A DNA stretch of 64,000 nt. Source: an uncultured Pelagibacteraceae bacterium. Lineage in GTDB: Bacteria; Pseudomonadota; Alphaproteobacteria; Pelagibacterales; Pelagibacteraceae. The position numbers and the translations under genes were made by a program. Positions 21,300 to 30,311 of this stretch are shown piece after piece. Under the pieces are notes generated by a model. It saw nothing but the letters and a program-made list of their open reading frames with translations. It was not told the DNA's origin and ran no database searches. The stretch is taken from positions 62,001 through 126,000 of the forward strand of contig CACBLI010000003.1 of assembly GCA_902540235.1 (NCBI GenBank), in the 5' to 3' direction. Every line of letters begins with the position of its first letter. Positions within the stretch are counted from its first letter, which is position 1.

Positions 21300-22216
21300 T
21301 GGGAATTTTTGATAAATTTAAAATAGGGTTTCAAAAAAGCGCTTCAGCACTTACATCCGGTCTAAAAGAAATAATAATAAAAAAAGAGATAGATGATAAA
21401 AATTTAGATAAAATAGAGGAATTTTTGATTCAATCAGATGTAGGGGTAGAAGCTGCATCAGAAATAAAAGAAATTATTTCGAATAAAAAAATCGATCCAA
21501 ACAAAGATCTAACTAGTGAGATAAATTATATTTTAAAAGAGTACATAATTTCTTTAATGAAACCTTTAGAGAATAACTCATTTTTTGAGAGAAAAGAAAA
21601 ACTTAATTCAACTTTAGTTTCAGGAGTAAATGGAGTTGGAAAAACGACAACTATCGGTAAAATTGGTAAAATTTTAAAAACTAATGGCAATAAAGTTATG
21701 TTTGCAGCCTCAGATACTTTTAGAGCAGCAGCAATTGAACAACTAGAAAATTGGGCAAATAAAATTAATGTTTCAATTACCAAATCTTCTCAAGGTGCTG
21801 ATCCCGCATCGGTAGCATATAAGGCAGTTGAAAAAGCAATTAACAATAATTTTCATCAAGTATTAATAGATACAGCCGGCAGACTTCAAAATAAAAAAAA
21901 TCTTATGGAAGAATACAAAAAAATAGCAAATGTTATAAAAAAAATTGATACTGAAGCGCCTCACAATGTTATTTTAGTTTTAGATGCTACATCTGGACAA
22001 AATATAATTAATCAGGTTGAAGAATTTAATAAAATAATTCCTATAACAGGTGTTGTAATGACTAAATTAGATGGAACAGCAAAAGGTGGTATACTTCTAG
22101 CATTAGCTAAAAAATATAAACTTCCCATTATTGCATTAGGCTTAGGTGAAAAAGAGGATGACCTTCAGTTATTTGATGCCGAAAAATTTGCTGAAGCATT
22201 TACCCAAGTTAATTAA
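21299..22216 (+). CDS. ftsY: Signal recognition particle receptor FtsY
   Basis: This membrane-associated GTPase partners Ffh to dock ribosomes. Residues 1-80 form the N domain, and there is no long acidic A domain. The G domain has the P-loop VNGVGKTTTIGKIGKIL near residue 110, DTFRAAAIEQLENW, DTAGRLQNKKNLM and TKLDGTAKGG, ending IALGLGEKEDDLQLFDAE. The 305-residue length fits short alphaproteobacterial FtsY. Its stop overlaps the tail of the opposite-strand gene by eight bases. Confidence 0.97.
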   Translation: MGIFDKFKIGFQKSASALTSGLKEIIIKKEIDDKNLDKIEEFLIQSDVGVEAASEIKEIISNKKIDPNKDLTSEINYILKEYIISLMKPLENNSFFERKEKLNSTLVSGVNGVGKTTTIGKIGKILKTNGNKVMFAASDTFRAAAIEQLENWANKINVSITKSSQGADPASVAYKAVEKAINNNFHQVLIDTAGRLQNKKNLMEEYKKIANVIKKIDTEAPHNVILVLDATSGQNIINQVEEFNKIIPITGVVMTKLDGTAKGGILLALAKKYKLPIIALGLGEKEDDLQLFDAEKFAEAFTQVN

Positions 22217-22772
22217 TCAAATTACTAGAAATTAATGGTTTGTAGATATTACATTTGTAATTATCTTTAAATTTATAATACCCACAATCTTTTGAAAATG
22301 ATGAAATTATAAAGTCAAACTTTCCTGTAGTGGGATAGAGTTCTAATTTTTTCTTACTGATATCATACTTAAAATTTGCATTTAAACTTTTTACTGCACT
22401 AATCATCACCAATGTTTTGTCATCCTCTAATAAGTAATATGCAAAATCATCAGGAAATACTGGAAAGTCATATTCCTGTAGAAAATATTTTGCTTGAGAT
22501 GGAAACCAATCATAAGAAATTAAAGGAGAAGATGACTTAGTTGAATAATTGTAAATATACAGATCTTTTGGATAATCGTTTATATAATTACTTTCCTCAT
22601 CTCTTGCTAAAATAGATTTATCTCTGCCTTTAAAATATAAACTAAATTCTTTGTTATGAGAATCCATATTATCTATGTGAAATAAATCATCAGGCTGGAA
22701 AAATTTTTCTTGTGAATTAACAATATTTGTAAATGTTAAATAAGATAAAAGTATTAATAAAAATTTTCTCAC
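22209..22772 (-). CDS. Secreted protein of unknown function
   Basis: I do not recognise this 187-residue protein. Residues 1-20 (MRKFLLILLSYLTFTNIVNS) look like a signal peptide, so it is probably periplasmic or outer-membrane facing. The rest is rich in Tyr, Asp and Lys, with motifs such as DGYYK-like CGYYKFKDNYKC near the C-terminus that contain its two cysteines, which could form a disulfide. No membrane helices follow the signal. It converges on ftsY and lies 49 bases after the hydrolase gene on the same strand. Confidence 0.7.
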   Translation of the reverse strand: MRKFLLILLSYLTFTNIVNSQEKFFQPDDLFHIDNMDSHNKEFSLYFKGRDKSILARDEESNYINDYPKDLYIYNYSTKSSSPLISYDWFPSQAKYFLQEYDFPVFPDDFAYYLLEDDKTLVMISAVKSLNANFKYDISKKKLELYPTTGKFDFIISSFSKDCGYYKFKDNYKCNIYKPLISSNLIN

Positions 22773-22821
22773 ATTATTAAGCTATAAAAAAATTTTGAAA
22801 TATATTTGTTGAGATTATGGC

Positions 22822-23640
22822 TTAATTTAAACTTTTCAAAAAAGATTCAAGCGCAAATATCAAATCTTCATCATATTCCATCATATGGTTGTCATATTTT
22901 GTAAAATAGGAATATTTTGGTCTATTAGCTAATTCATAAATTTTTTTACCCATCTGAAATGGAACTATTTGATCTTTTTCTCCATGCATCACTAGTAATG
23001 GTATATTTATATTTTTTAATTTTTTAGAATTTTCATACTTATCTTTAAGTAATAACTTGACTGGAATATAAGGATAGAAAGTTTTGGCAGCATCTATCAT
23101 AGAAGTAAATGGTGTTTCCAAAATTATTCCTGCAAAATCTTTGTTTTGTGCAAGATGTGTAGCTACCCCAGTGCCTAAGGACTCCCCATAAAGGATAATA
23201 TTTTTTTTTCTTACACCTTTTTCAATAAGCCAATCGACGGCACTTTGACCATCTTCATACAGACCTAATTCTGAGGGATTACCTTTATTTCCACTAAAAC
23301 CTCTCCAAGCTATAATTAAAAAATTTAAATCCATGTTTTTGAAATGATTAAGCTTATGAATTCTATTTTCTAAAGATCCTGCATTTCCATGGAAAAAAAC
23401 TAGTGTTTTATAGTCTTTGAGATTTTTCTCATGATACCATCCAAGTAATTCAATATTATCCGAAGTTAATATCTTAACTTTTTTAATTTCTACAGAAATT
23501 TTATCTCCAGAATAATTATTTTCATTTGGGTGATACAATAAATTTCTTTGGTTAAAGTACAAAAAGACTAAAATTGAAAAATAAATAAAAAATAAGATTA
23601 AAATAACTTGAGTCAATTTTTTCCTAAATTTGTTTAACAT
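22822..23640 (-). CDS. Membrane-anchored alpha/beta hydrolase
   Basis: This serine hydrolase (272 residues) has an N-terminal membrane anchor at about residues 9-28. The family pattern is clear: oxyanion segment FFHGNAGSLENRI near 84, nucleophile elbow ILYGESLGTGVATHL near 151, acid in MHGEKDQIVPF near 218, and a C-terminal His in YDNHMMEYD. It resembles the BEM46/ABHD13-like group, for which the natural substrate is not known. Its start overlaps the end of the EamA gene by 17 bases. Confidence 0.85.
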   Translation of the reverse strand: MLNKFRKKLTQVILILFFIYFSILVFLYFNQRNLLYHPNENNYSGDKISVEIKKVKILTSDNIELLGWYHEKNLKDYKTLVFFHGNAGSLENRIHKLNHFKNMDLNFLIIAWRGFSGNKGNPSELGLYEDGQSAVDWLIEKGVRKKNIILYGESLGTGVATHLAQNKDFAGIILETPFTSMIDAAKTFYPYIPVKLLLKDKYENSKKLKNINIPLLVMHGEKDQIVPFQMGKKIYELANRPKYSYFTKYDNHMMEYDEDLIFALESFLKSLN

Positions 23641-24529
23641 TTTTCTTCTTCGCTAAATATACTCCAATAAATACTAAAACTGTTCCAATTAGATGGTAAT
23701 TCTCAAGTTTTTCTCCAAATAAAAAGTAACCATAAATCGCACCGTAAATTGTGAAAACATATAATGTAAATCCAGTTAGAGAGGCACCAAGTTTTTTTTG
23801 AGCCACTGTATAAAGAGTGAAAGCTATAATTCCTGGAGAAATAGCAGCAAAAATAATCCACATAAAAAATTCATTACTAAATGTTGTTCTCTCAAAAAAA
23901 AGTTCTTCGCCAATATAAAAAGGAAATAAACTCAAAGCACCAAAAAATGCAATTAACGTAAATCTTTGAAAAATCTTGAGCTTTGATTTCCAGTGAAATA
24001 AATAAATTGAATATAAAGCCCAACCAATAGCAGCTGCCAGCATCCATAAATCACCAATTGTAAAATTAAGATTAATCAATAAATCAAGATCTCCCTTAAT
24101 AATAATTGCAAAAACACCAATTAAACATGAGATTAGACCAATTATCTTAATAAAATTAATCTTTTCATGAAAAAAAAAACTAGATATTAAAATTATAAAA
24201 ATTGGAGAAGAAGTATAAATTATTCCCATATTTGTAACTGTAGTAGTTTTTCCAGCTAAAAAAGGGAAGGCCCCACATACTCCACATCCCATGGCTCCTA
24301 AAAATAAAAGTTTTTTAAATTCATTTTTTATAATCTTAAAATCTTTTCTTAAAGACAAATAAGTAAAAGGTAAAAGGATAACAAAAACTAATGTCCATCT
24401 CCAAAAAGCTAGAGAAATTGGCGGAACATATTCAACTCCACCTCTCGCAACAACTAAGTTTGATGCCATAAATATTGGCTGAATAAATAAAAGTGAAAAT
24501 GCTAAAAGATTTTTTACTTTAGTATTCAA
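23624..24529 (-). CDS. EamA/DMT-family permease
   Basis: This 301-residue polytopic protein has about ten hydrophobic helices arranged as two EamA repeats of five, the drug/metabolite transporter fold. Helix sequences such as ISLAFWRWTLVFVILLPF in the first repeat and GDLWMLAAAIGWALYSIY at the start of the second fit the family. These proteins export or import small metabolites; the substrate cannot be read from sequence. It ends inside the start of the hydrolase gene and begins 20 bases after a 58-residue gene. Confidence 0.88.
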   Translation of the reverse strand: MNTKVKNLLAFSLLFIQPIFMASNLVVARGGVEYVPPISLAFWRWTLVFVILLPFTYLSLRKDFKIIKNEFKKLLFLGAMGCGVCGAFPFLAGKTTTVTNMGIIYTSSPIFIILISSFFFHEKINFIKIIGLISCLIGVFAIIIKGDLDLLINLNFTIGDLWMLAAAIGWALYSIYLFHWKSKLKIFQRFTLIAFFGALSLFPFYIGEELFFERTTFSNEFFMWIIFAAISPGIIAFTLYTVAQKKLGASLTGFTLYVFTIYGAIYGYFLFGEKLENYHLIGTVLVFIGVYLAKKKNVKQI

Positions 24530-24549
24530 TCGTTTAAAATTTTGAATAA

Positions 24550-24726
24550 TTATTTTTTATCAAAGAAAGCTTCATAGACCATCATAAAAATCGCAATACC
24601 CATTAATATGTAAACAGGTAACACATCAAAAAAACCTATCATTGATGATCTAGTTAATGTAAATGCAAGACCCACTAAAAAAGCTATGGCGAGCAAAGAC
24701 CCTAAAAATGTTGTAAACTTTTGCAT
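24550..24726 (-). CDS. Small two-helix membrane protein (58 aa), unknown function
   Basis: This short reading frame fills the gap between the amidase gene and the EamA gene. It starts MQKFTTFLGSLLAIAFLVG and ends YEAFFDKK before TAA. Two hydrophobic helices lie at about residues 6-25 and 33-53. Its ATG directly precedes the amidase stop position (no gap), the spacing usual for real genes in this genome, and the frame stays open exactly across the interval. I do not recognise a family. Confidence 0.7.
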   Translation of the reverse strand: MQKFTTFLGSLLAIAFLVGLAFTLTRSSMIGFFDVLPVYILMGIAIFMMVYEAFFDKK

Positions 24727-26052
24727 TTAGTTATTACATTCCTTTTCTAGCCAATTAGCAACACCTAAAAATCTGTGATCATCGTATCTATCACCTATGA
24801 GCTGTACTCCTAAAGGTAAGTTATTTTCACCTTCAAGTAGCGGAAGAGATATACAAGGCGTTCCCAGGTATGACCAAACTTTATTGAATTCTGCTGTGCC
24901 TGTACTTTTTAGACCTTTTGGAGCAACACCAGGACTAGCAGCAGTAAGAACACCATGATAATCTTCGAAAACTTCCTGATAAGACTCATAGCTTCTTTTT
25001 CTAAAGTCAATTGCTTCAGCATAATCTTTTGCAGAATGTTTATTACCTTTAGCTATAGCGGTTTGCATAAACTTTGATAATTTATTTTTGTATTTTTTGT
25101 AATATAAACTAAAATTATTAGCTAAATCAGTTTCATGAATAATTTGATGATATTTATGAATATCTTTAAAATAAGATGGTGTATCGAATACCTCAACATT
25201 TTTAAATGACTTTATAAAATATTCAAAGGACTCTCTTGATTTTTTATCCACTATTTTCCAATAATCTGATTTATAAAAGATAAATTTTGGTTCAAAAAGT
25301 GGTCCTTTTTTTGTTTCCTCTAAAATATTTTCAGCTGAATAATAAATAGTTGCAGGATCATACTGATCCTTTTTAATTAAAACTTTAGCTAATAATGCAA
25401 CATCCTCTACATTTCTTCCAAATAAGCCAATATGATCTAATATATATGAAGTTCTTAAAACTCCATTTCTTGAAATAAGACCATATGTAGGTTTATATCC
25501 TACTACTCCACAATAAGATGCAGGTCTGATAACCGATCCTCCTGTTTGAGATCCTATTGATAATGGCGCCATCAGTGACGCTACCGCTGCTGCAGATCCA
25601 CTAGAGGAACCTCCTGGTGTTCGAGAATAATCATGAGGATTAGTTGTTTTTGGAGGTCCGAGATAAGCTAGTTCTGACGTAGCAGTTTTACCCATAACGA
25701 CAGCACCAGCAGAATTCAAAAGTTCAACTATTTCAGCGTTCTGAGAATAAGATTTTCCTTTTCTTATAGATGTACCACACTCTGTTGGCATATCTACCGT
25801 CCCAATTATATCTTTTAAAGCTATAGGAACACCATGTAATGGTCCTACAGGTTTTCCTGATTTTCTATGCTCATCTGACTCTGCAGCTTTCTCCAACAAA
25901 ATTTTTTTATCAAAATGAGCCCAAGCTTTTACATCTTTCTCAAACTTATTAATTCTATCAATATACTTTTCACAAATTTCAACTGAAGTAATTTGACCTT
26001 CTTTAATATTTTGGGCCATTTCTTCCACACTTAACGAAAAAATATCAATCAT
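24727..26052 (-). CDS. Amidase-signature family hydrolase
   Basis: This Ser-Ser-Lys amidase (441 residues) hydrolyses an amide bond; the substrate is unknown. The catalytic lysine is in VPIALKDIIGTVDMPTECG near residue 75. The glycine/serine-rich signature GGSSSGSAAAVASLMAP near 151 and SQTGGSVIRPASYCGVVG near 174 carry the catalytic serines. It is related to GatA but stands alone, without gatB/gatC, so a catabolic amidase or allophanate-hydrolase-like role is more likely. It follows dctM by five bases and may act on a compound taken up by the TRAP system. Confidence 0.88.
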   Translation of the reverse strand: MIDIFSLSVEEMAQNIKEGQITSVEICEKYIDRINKFEKDVKAWAHFDKKILLEKAAESDEHRKSGKPVGPLHGVPIALKDIIGTVDMPTECGTSIRKGKSYSQNAEIVELLNSAGAVVMGKTATSELAYLGPPKTTNPHDYSRTPGGSSSGSAAAVASLMAPLSIGSQTGGSVIRPASYCGVVGYKPTYGLISRNGVLRTSYILDHIGLFGRNVEDVALLAKVLIKKDQYDPATIYYSAENILEETKKGPLFEPKFIFYKSDYWKIVDKKSRESFEYFIKSFKNVEVFDTPSYFKDIHKYHQIIHETDLANNFSLYYKKYKNKLSKFMQTAIAKGNKHSAKDYAEAIDFRKRSYESYQEVFEDYHGVLTAASPGVAPKGLKSTGTAEFNKVWSYLGTPCISLPLLEGENNLPLGVQLIGDRYDDHRFLGVANWLEKECNN

Positions 26053-26057
26053 ATTTA

Positions 26058-27416
26058 TTAGTCAGCAAACAATACGTCTGGCAGCCAAAGTGCAATTCCA
26101 GGAAACATATACATTAAGAACATTCCAAAAATTACAATACTTAAAAATGGCATGATACCTCTAAATATCTCCAACAATTCAACGTTAGTTTTCTGGACAC
26201 CTTTAAGATAATATGCAGACATTGCCATCGGTGGTGTCAAAAAAGATGTTTGTAGGTTTAAAGCAATTAACATTGCAAAGAAATATGGATTAACGTCAAA
26301 TATTTCAAGAAGTGGTAAAAATATCGGTACAAATATAATTAAGATCTCAGTCCACTCTAAAGGCCATCCTAATAGAAAAATTATTATTTGAGTTATAATC
26401 AAAAATTGCCAAGTAGTTATATTTATAGATGTGAAAAAATGTTCAAATACTTCATGACCTCCTAGATAAGAGAAGACTGAAGAGAAAGTCCAAGAACCAA
26501 TAAAAAGCCACATTATCATAGCAGTGGTTTTTGCTGTTAAAAAAACTGACTCTTTAAAATTTTGCCATTTAAGTGTTTTATAAAACCAAGAAAGTATTAA
26601 TGCCCCAAAAGCACCTGCAGCTGCAGCTTCGGCAGGGGTTGCAATTCCTGCTAAGATCGTACCTAGCACTAACATTATTAACCCAAATAAAGGAACAAAA
26701 GAGACCAATACCTCTTTTAAAATCTCTGCTCTTGGAGGAATATCTTCTTTTGGAGGTCTCGGCGCTAGTGAAGGATTCAACCATGCTCTTATCACTGCAT
26801 AAGCGATATAAAGACCTGCCAACATTAATCCTGGAAAAATCGCAGCAGCAAATAATCTTAATGGAGATAATTGAGCAATAACAGAATAAACAATAAGCAT
26901 AATGCTTGGTGGTATTAAAATACCCAAACATCCGCCACTACAAATTATTCCAGAAGCAAATTTTTTATCATATCCAGCTTTAACCATTGCTGGCCAAGCT
27001 AATAATCCCATCAAAGTTACAACTGCTCCAATAATACCTGTTGCAGTTGAAAATAATGTGCATGTTATTAATGCTGCTACAGCCATTGATGCTGGTAATC
27101 TATGCGCGGCTAATCTAATTGCAAAGAAAAGTTTAGCTACAATACCCGCTCTCTCAACTAAATATCCCATGAATAAAAAGAGAGGCACTGCAGTAAGAAC
27201 GTTATTATCCATAACTGTGTATGTGTTTTTTACAAATAAAGAAAAAATTCTATTATCAAAGAGATGATCCATCAAAACTGGATCGTAATAAGCATAATAA
27301 CCAAAACCAATTCCCATTGCCATTAGAGTAAAAGCAATCGGAAAGCCTAACAAAACAGAAAAAAGGAAAACACCCATCATCAAAATAGCAACTTCTGGAT
27401 TAGTTAAGCCAAACAT
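26058..27416 (-). CDS. dctM: TRAP transporter large membrane subunit (DctM type)
   Basis: This is the sodium-coupled transport subunit of a tripartite ATP-independent periplasmic system. The 452-residue protein has about 12 hydrophobic helices. Typical DctM segments are VPLFLFMGYLVERAGI near residue 76, STATGIIGAVVTLMGLLA near 122, and CSGGCLGILIPPSIMLIVYS near 159. ATPAEAAAAGAFGALIL near 261 is also typical. It follows the small subunit by four bases. Substrate is suggested only by neighbours (see the binding protein). Confidence 0.95.
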   Translation of the reverse strand: MFGLTNPEVAILMMGVFLFSVLLGFPIAFTLMAMGIGFGYYAYYDPVLMDHLFDNRIFSLFVKNTYTVMDNNVLTAVPLFLFMGYLVERAGIVAKLFFAIRLAAHRLPASMAVAALITCTLFSTATGIIGAVVTLMGLLAWPAMVKAGYDKKFASGIICSGGCLGILIPPSIMLIVYSVIAQLSPLRLFAAAIFPGLMLAGLYIAYAVIRAWLNPSLAPRPPKEDIPPRAEILKEVLVSFVPLFGLIMLVLGTILAGIATPAEAAAAGAFGALILSWFYKTLKWQNFKESVFLTAKTTAMIMWLFIGSWTFSSVFSYLGGHEVFEHFFTSINITTWQFLIITQIIIFLLGWPLEWTEILIIFVPIFLPLLEIFDVNPYFFAMLIALNLQTSFLTPPMAMSAYYLKGVQKTNVELLEIFRGIMPFLSIVIFGMFLMYMFPGIALWLPDVLFAD

Positions 27417-27420
27417 AAAT

Positions 27421-27996
27421 TTATTTATTTTCCTCTTGAGAGCTTCTCATTAAAATTTTTTCTGTCTCTTCAGCGACTACCATTCTTGCTGGCCAATGAC
27501 CTGTTTGAATGCAAATTATTGATCTAAACACCTCACCTATTCCTTGAATAATTAACATAATTCCTGCAGCAGGAATCATTGATTTAACCATATAAATTTG
27601 AATTTGAGCAGGACTACTCCAACTTGTCTCTTTTACTTTCCAAGCTTGAGCTGCGTACTCATAACCATAAAACGCTAATGCCAATACACCTGGAAAGAAA
27701 AATACAAAATAAAGTATTAAATCTATCCAAGCCTGAGTTTTTTGACTAAATAATCTATAAATTACGTCTCCTCTTACATGAGCTTCTGTAGCTAAGCAGT
27801 ATGCACCAGACATCATTAGTATAGCTCCATACATTTGCATACTAAAATCAAAATTCCATAGTGTTGGCTTATTGAAAGCATATGCCATTATCACTTCATA
27901 AACAGTCCCTCCCATTAAAATAACAATACACCATGAGAAAGCTTTTCCCATTGATGTGCTAAGTGTGTCTGCAAATCTAATGTAAGATGACATCAT
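27421..27996 (-). CDS. dctQ: TRAP transporter small membrane subunit (DctQ type)
   Basis: This four-helix small subunit (191 residues) links the periplasmic binding protein and DctM. Helices lie at about residues 18-40, 52-70, 87-110 and 133-152. The segment GAYCLATEAHVRGDVIYRLF near 62 is the conserved DctQ motif. It starts 26 bases after a strong terminator, meaning translation of this gene depends on read-through from the binding-protein gene or an unseen promoter. MMSSYIRF leaves two possible ATG starts one codon apart. Confidence 0.93.
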   Translation of the reverse strand: MMSSYIRFADTLSTSMGKAFSWCIVILMGGTVYEVIMAYAFNKPTLWNFDFSMQMYGAILMMSGAYCLATEAHVRGDVIYRLFSQKTQAWIDLILYFVFFFPGVLALAFYGYEYAAQAWKVKETSWSSPAQIQIYMVKSMIPAAGIMLIIQGIGEVFRSIICIQTGHWPARMVVAEETEKILMRSSQEENK

Positions 27997-28022
27997 GTTT
28001 TTAAAGTATAGTAAATTTAAGT

Positions 28023-28052
28023 AAAAAAAAAGGGGGTTTTTAAACCCCCTTT
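28023..28052 (-). terminator. Intrinsic terminator between dctP and dctQM
   Basis: A near-perfect stem AAAGGGGG/CCCCCTTT (with further A-T pairs closing to a tiny loop) is followed on the minus strand by nine T residues. It lies 22 bases after the binding-protein stop. Partial termination here would make much more binding protein than membrane subunits, the usual need of such transporters. Confidence 0.9.
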
Positions 28053-28073
28053 AATTTAATTTCTAAAAGCTAA

Positions 28074-29231
28074 TTAAATTTTAACTTTTGCTATTGGACC
28101 AAACTCATTTTCATAAGCTAATTTGTAGTTCGGTTGATTCATCAACAGATACTTCATTGTTCTCTTAGCATATGCTTTCTGAGATGCTATAATTTTCTTA
28201 AAGAAAGGATCTTTTCCAGAAAATTCAGCTACTATTTTATCCCAACCTTTTAACTGTTCAGCTAAAATAGCGTCAGATGTTTGGTATACATTTACTTTAT
28301 GCTGGTTCATTAACTTAGCTAAGTCAGCAGAATATCTAACTAAAGCTTTAAAGTAGTTATCTGAGTTAGCAGCATAAGCAGCATTTTTCAATATAGCTTG
28401 ATGAGCTGGTGAAAGGCTGTTGTATCTTTTCTTGTTCACCGGTATCTCAAACATTTCTTGAGATTGGTGGAAACTACCTAAATGATAGTGTTTAGATACA
28501 TCTTGCATTCCAAACTGTGAGTCTGATGTTGGATTGTTAAATTCAGCAGCATCAATCAATCCAGTTTTCATTGCTGGTTGAATTTCACCACCTGGTAATT
28601 GTCTTACAACCATTCCCATAGCAGTTAAAACGTTAGTCGCTAGACCAACTGTTCTATACTTCATGCCTTTAACATCAGATACTTTTGTTACATTCTTTTT
28701 GAACCAACCAAAAGGTTGTGCCGGCATAGGCATATGGAAAAAACCAATATAATCAAATCCTACTTTAGCAAGAGTTTCATCATACAATTTTCTTCCTCCA
28801 CCGTACTCCATCCATCCCATTACTTCTTGAGATGACATTCCATACGAAGGACCAGTTCCAAAAAGTGAAGCAGCAGGGTTTTTACCATACCAATAAGCTG
28901 TTACCCAGTGACCCATATCTAAGTTACCGTCACTAACAGCAGCTCCAATTTCTGAAGTTTTTACAACTGCTCCAACTGGTTGAAGGTCTATCTTTAGTGA
29001 ACCTCCAGACATTTCTTTAACCATGTTGCAGTAGTCTCCAGCCATTTCAAAAAAGATGTTTGCTCCTGAAGGCCAAGCTGCTTGCATCTTTAAAGTTACA
29101 TGACCATCCGATCTTGCAATGTTTGGCATTGCAACAGTAGCAGCAGCAACAGCTCCTGCTTTTGCGGCAGTCTTAAAGAACTTACGTCTTGAAGATGTTT
29201 TAATCTTCAACGATTTATTTTCTTTTGTCAT
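28074..29231 (-). CDS. dctP: TRAP transporter substrate-binding protein (TakP-like)
   Basis: This periplasmic solute-binding protein (385 residues) captures an organic acid for DctQM. It has a twin-arginine type signal (SSRRKFFKTAAKAGAVAAATVAMP, read as two parts around residue 14), so it may be exported folded. KYRT-type motif GMKYRTVGLATNVLTAMG near 179 supplies the carboxylate-binding arginine of the DctP fold, and PGGEIQPAMKTGLIDAAEF near 203 is typical of the TakP (2-oxoacid/lactate) branch. Neighbouring hydroxyacid oxidases suggest lactate, glycolate or a 2-oxoacid; this is inference. Confidence 0.92.
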   Translation of the reverse strand: MTKENKSLKIKTSSRRKFFKTAAKAGAVAAATVAMPNIARSDGHVTLKMQAAWPSGANIFFEMAGDYCNMVKEMSGGSLKIDLQPVGAVVKTSEIGAAVSDGNLDMGHWVTAYWYGKNPAASLFGTGPSYGMSSQEVMGWMEYGGGRKLYDETLAKVGFDYIGFFHMPMPAQPFGWFKKNVTKVSDVKGMKYRTVGLATNVLTAMGMVVRQLPGGEIQPAMKTGLIDAAEFNNPTSDSQFGMQDVSKHYHLGSFHQSQEMFEIPVNKKRYNSLSPAHQAILKNAAYAANSDNYFKALVRYSADLAKLMNQHKVNVYQTSDAILAEQLKGWDKIVAEFSGKDPFFKKIIASQKAYAKRTMKYLLMNQPNYKLAYENEFGPIAKVKI

Positions 29232-29235
29232 TATT

Positions 29236-29242
29236 TCTCCTC
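29236..29242 (-). promoter_or_regulatory. Strong ribosome binding site of dctP
   Basis: GAGGAGA stands four bases before the dctP ATG on the minus strand. Most genes in this window have weak or no such site, so this suggests high expression of the binding protein. Confidence 0.7.
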
Positions 29243-29348
29243 TAGTAGTTAATTAACTAAATAATTAAAACACAGAATTAGATTGGAGTCTTTCTAAAAA
29301 AAGGCGTAGATGTCGCAAAAGTTGAATTTTATACAATCCTGAGTAGAA

Positions 29349-30302
29349 TTAATTGACTTTGTTTTTACAATTTCCCGTTTTAAAAAATTCATCAATATTA
29401 TCTATTGCTAAGTTTGCCATCGCTATCCTGGTGTCTTTGGTTGCACTACCAAGGTGAGGTAAAATAAACGCCGATTTTATCTTCAAATAACCAGGATTTA
29501 AATTTGGCTCATTTTTATAAACATCCAAACCAACAGCGTAAATTTTTCTACGATTTAAAGCATCAATAAGGGCCTCATCGTCTACTATATCGCCTCTTGC
29601 TACATTGGTTATCACTGCTCCTTTTGGAAAATACTCGACAGTTTCTTTATTGATCATATTTTCAGTTTCTTTTGTTGCGGGACAACAAATAGACAAAACA
29701 TCAGAGACAGAAAAAAGACTTTTTAAATTATCGTGATAAATAGCGCCATCTTCTTTATCAGTGCTTAACTTTGATCGGTTATGATAATGTATTATCATAC
29801 CTAAAGATTTTGCTATCTTTGCAATTTTTTGACCAATCCTTCCCATACCTAAGATCCCTAACCTTGAACCTGTTAATTGTTTTCCAATCAAGTAATCAGC
29901 AGACCATTTCCATCCACCTTCTCTTGCTGACTCTATTCCTTCAGCAGCTCTTCTACATGCACCTAAAATTAACAAAACACCTATTTCTGCTGTGGCGTCT
30001 GATAATACTTCAGGAGTGTTTGTTACTGCAATGCCTCTTTTTTTTGCTGCCTCTAAATCAATATTTCCAAAACCAACAGCAAAATTTGAGATAATTTTGA
30101 TTGTTTCTGGCAACTTATTTATTGTGTCTTTATCCATTTTATCTGTTAATGAAGTTAGAACTCCATCACAACCTTGGCTCATTTCTATCACTCTTGATTG
30201 AGAATATAATTCATCATTTGAATTAAGTTTAGCATCAAAAATTTTAAGTGCTTTGTCCTCGCTATCTTTAATTAATTTTCTTGTTACTAAAATTTTTTTC
30301 AT
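29349..30302 (-). CDS. D-isomer 2-hydroxyacid dehydrogenase (glyoxylate/hydroxypyruvate reductase-like)
   Basis: This NAD(P)-dependent enzyme (317 residues) interconverts 2-oxo and D-2-hydroxy acids. The Rossmann motif is LGILGMGRIGQKIAKIAK near residue 148. The catalytic Arg is in TNVARGDIVDDEALIDAL near 232, and the Glu/His pair is in VYKNEPNLNP and ILPHLGSATKDTR near 283. It resembles glyoxylate reductase (GyaR/GhrB). It lies nine bases after the FAD-oxidase gene and ahead of the TRAP system, fitting a hydroxyacid-use module. Confidence 0.88.
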   Translation of the reverse strand: MKKILVTRKLIKDSEDKALKIFDAKLNSNDELYSQSRVIEMSQGCDGVLTSLTDKMDKDTINKLPETIKIISNFAVGFGNIDLEAAKKRGIAVTNTPEVLSDATAEIGVLLILGACRRAAEGIESAREGGWKWSADYLIGKQLTGSRLGILGMGRIGQKIAKIAKSLGMIIHYHNRSKLSTDKEDGAIYHDNLKSLFSVSDVLSICCPATKETENMINKETVEYFPKGAVITNVARGDIVDDEALIDALNRRKIYAVGLDVYKNEPNLNPGYLKIKSAFILPHLGSATKDTRIAMANLAIDNIDEFFKTGNCKNKVN

Positions 30303-30311
30303 CTACATCAA

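Noticed and set aside
26573..27267. Frames of 102-121 codons on both strands within dctM.
   Set aside because: They are alternative frames of the clear DctM coding sequence and show no independent signals.
29232..29348. A terminator or promoter in the 117-base gap before dctP (GCG...CGC followed by T residues; TATAAA).
   Set aside because: The stem is only three pairs and the TATAAA has no -35 partner at proper spacing; only the ribosome binding site is convincing.
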